Assembly: GCF_030123505.1 (NCBI RefSeq)
Contig: NZ_CP126115.1
Span: forward strand, 1,440,001 to 1,504,000
Direction of reading: 5' to 3'
DNA: 64,000 bases
DNA from: Neobacillus sp. YX16
GTDB lineage: Bacteria > Bacillota > Bacilli > Bacillales > Cytobacillaceae
Positions 62,521-64,000 of the stretch are shown here, in pieces. Position numbers and translations under genes: made by a program. The notes under the pieces were generated by a model that made no database searches, had not been told where the DNA came from, and saw only the letters and a list, made by a program, of their open reading frames with translations. Each line of letters starts with the position of its first letter. Position 1 is the first letter of the stretch.

Positions 62521-64000
62521 GTACAGGACGGCGATTAGCCCAGTATGCCTTAAACTACAAAAAAATCATTATTGCTGCATTATTCATGCTGAGCATTTCC
62601 GTAGCGACTGATTTGGCAGGTCCATTCATTGCTAAAAATATTATTGATGAACACATTTTAGGCATCGAGTCCGTTTGGTATGAAAGCAATGAGGGGAAAA
62701 ACACAGCAGAATATAACGAGCAATTTTATAAGAAAGAAAAGAACTTCTCCGATGGTGAAGAAAAGGGGAAAGAAATTAGAATTTTGCAGATTGGAGCAAA
62801 GTTTGTCATTGTGGAAGAAAAGCTTGAATTCGATGGGAAAAGAACATTTGAAAATGGGATCGTAACACTTCAAAAAGGAACAAAGAAGGTTGAATATAAC
62901 GCAAAGGAACTTACCAATAGGGAGTTAATGGCGTTCTATCAACTGGAGATTCCAGGGATTATTAAACTGCTGATTATCTATTTCTGTCTTTTAGTGATAT
63001 CTGCTATTTTCCAATATGGACAGCGGTTCCTGCTGCAGAAGTCAGCAAATCGGATCATTCAAAAAATGCGGGAGGATGTATACGGCCAAATCCAACGGCT
63101 TCCAATCCAATACTTTGACAATCTTCCGGCTGGAAAAGTGGTTGCTAGGATTACGAATGATACAGAAGCAATACGTGAATTATATGTGACTGTATTAGCC
63201 CAATTTTTCACCAGTGCTATTTATATCACAGGAATATATGCGGCCTTATTTATCTTAGATGTGAAGCTGGCTGCCATTTGTTTATTACTTTTGCCAATCC
63301 TTTATGGATGGATGTTATTATATCGAAAGTTTGCTTCAAAATACAATCACGTTATCCGCTCTCGAATATCTGATATCAATGCGACTATTAATGAATCAAT
63401 CGGCGGTATGAGTATTATTCAAGCCTTTCGAAGGGAAAAAGAGACTGTAAAGGAATTTGAAAAGCTTAATACAGAGCATTTTGCTTATCAAAATAAATTA
63501 TTAAGCTTAAATGCTTTAACTTCCCATAATTTAGTGGGGGTTCTTAGAAATCTCGTATTTGTAGCTTTCATTTGGTACTTTGGGGGTCAGTCGTTAAATC
63601 CCGCTTCTGTTATTTCTCTCGGTGTACTCTATGCTTTTGTTGATTACATTAATCGTCTTTTTCAGCCTGTACAGGGAATTGTCAATCAATTAGCCAATTT
63701 GGAAACGGCCCTCGTTGCAGGTGAAAGAGTGTTCAAGCTAATGGATGAACAAGGAGAGAATGTAAGTGCAGACCGAATCGAAAGATTTCAGGGCAATGTA
63801 CAATTTGATCATGTGTCGTTTGGATACAAAGAGGGTGAGTATGTGCTTAAAGATATTCACTTTGAAGCTAAGCAGGGACAGACGGTCGCACTTGTTGGAC
63901 ACACCGGATCTGGAAAGAGCTCGATTATGAATCTGCTCTTCCGTTTCTATGATAGTCAAAAGGGTAAAATCCTTATTGATGGCAAGGATATTGTCAGCAT
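62517..64000 (+). CDS. bmrD: Multidrug ABC exporter subunit (BmrD/YheH-like), cut by window end
   Basis: 494 residues visible, the 3' end is outside. It begins MSTGRRLAQYALNYKKII, has the long extracellular insert after helix 1 (about residues 55-130, charged: NEGKNTAEYNEQFYKKEKNF) typical of YheH, the exporter domain, and Walker A GHTGSGKSS near the end. The signature and Walker B lie beyond the window. GAGGAGGTGACGGC precedes the ATG, which overlaps the bmrC stop. It pairs with BmrC to export drugs. Confidence 0.92.
   Translation, partial: MSTGRRLAQYALNYKKIIIAALFMLSISVATDLAGPFIAKNIIDEHILGIESVWYESNEGKNTAEYNEQFYKKEKNFSDGEEKGKEIRILQIGAKFVIVEEKLEFDGKRTFENGIVTLQKGTKKVEYNAKELTNRELMAFYQLEIPGIIKLLIIYFCLLVISAIFQYGQRFLLQKSANRIIQKMREDVYGQIQRLPIQYFDNLPAGKVVARITNDTEAIRELYVTVLAQFFTSAIYITGIYAALFILDVKLAAICLLLLPILYGWMLLYRKFASKYNHVIRSRISDINATINESIGGMSIIQAFRREKETVKEFEKLNTEHFAYQNKLLSLNALTSHNLVGVLRNLVFVAFIWYFGGQSLNPASVISLGVLYAFVDYINRLFQPVQGIVNQLANLETALVAGERVFKLMDEQGENVSADRIERFQGNVQFDHVSFGYKEGEYVLKDIHFEAKQGQTVALVGHTGSGKSSIMNLLFRFYDSQKGKILIDGKDIVS

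Overview
The window looks like the chromosome of a spore-forming, low-GC Bacillus-type Firmicute (Bacillus/Neobacillus-like). Support: SpoVR, ArsB/ArsC of the Gram-positive type, a SigY-YxlC operon, a BmrCD-type exporter with an attenuated leader, ThiT under a TPP riboswitch, FeoAB with a Cys-rich partner, many TTG/GTG starts and strong AGGAGG ribosome binding sites. No rRNA, tRNA, CRISPR array, prophage or complete insertion sequence was seen.

Layout. 1-2016: end of an M14 peptidase and spoVR. 2210-5372: arsR-arsB-arsC arsenic resistance, then two small genes, one membrane and one zinc-ribbon type. 5393-43474: a 38-kb accessory catabolic island for nitrogen heterocycles. 43562-46113: a DUF4015 secreted protein and a DUF445 membrane protein. 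46201-48323: a stand-alone F0 ATP synthase a/b pair with an AtpZ-like/DUF3939 fusion. 48601-53063: small housekeeping genes, a CNNM/CBS transporter, an apparently frameshifted merR and a soluble histidine kinase. 53186-57099: TPP riboswitch-thiT, Fur-box-feoAB and a small Cys-rich gene, and an XRE regulator. 57210-64000: class A PBP, the sigY operon, and an antibiotic-type leader peptide with two terminators in front of bmrCD. bmrD runs off the window.

The island. It holds an allH-fdrA(allF)-allG set (oxamate carbamoyltransferase family) and a carbamate kinase, so a ureido or carbamoyl intermediate is probably cleaved by phosphate to carbamoyl phosphate, and that to ATP, CO2 and NH3. Around these are three CodA-like deaminases, one AtzA/TrzA-like amidohydrolase, one amidohydrolase lacking the usual HxH, a guanine-deaminase-like enzyme and an alpha/beta hydrolase. 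There are also seven uptake systems: CodB-like and Mhp1/PucI-like NCS1 permeases, three NCS2 permeases, one SSS symporter, and a Dpp-type ABC importer with two intact and one broken binding protein. No allantoinase, xanthine dehydrogenase, dihydropyrimidinase or arginine deiminase gene is present, so the substrate is not a textbook one.

Two regulatory codes run through the island. A 58-bp motif occurs five times without gaps (6969, 11221, 14562, 41873, 42042), ahead of the allH operon and the NCS2 permeases; the resident PucR-family protein is the natural candidate to bind it. A second code is GTAAA(G/T)AT-like half-sites spaced 21-22 bp just upstream of -10 boxes of the binding-protein genes. 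It fits the two YesN-like AraC-type response regulators encoded here. Tandem duplications (permease plus leader, binding protein plus deaminase, response regulator) and one decaying copy suggest the island expanded recently.
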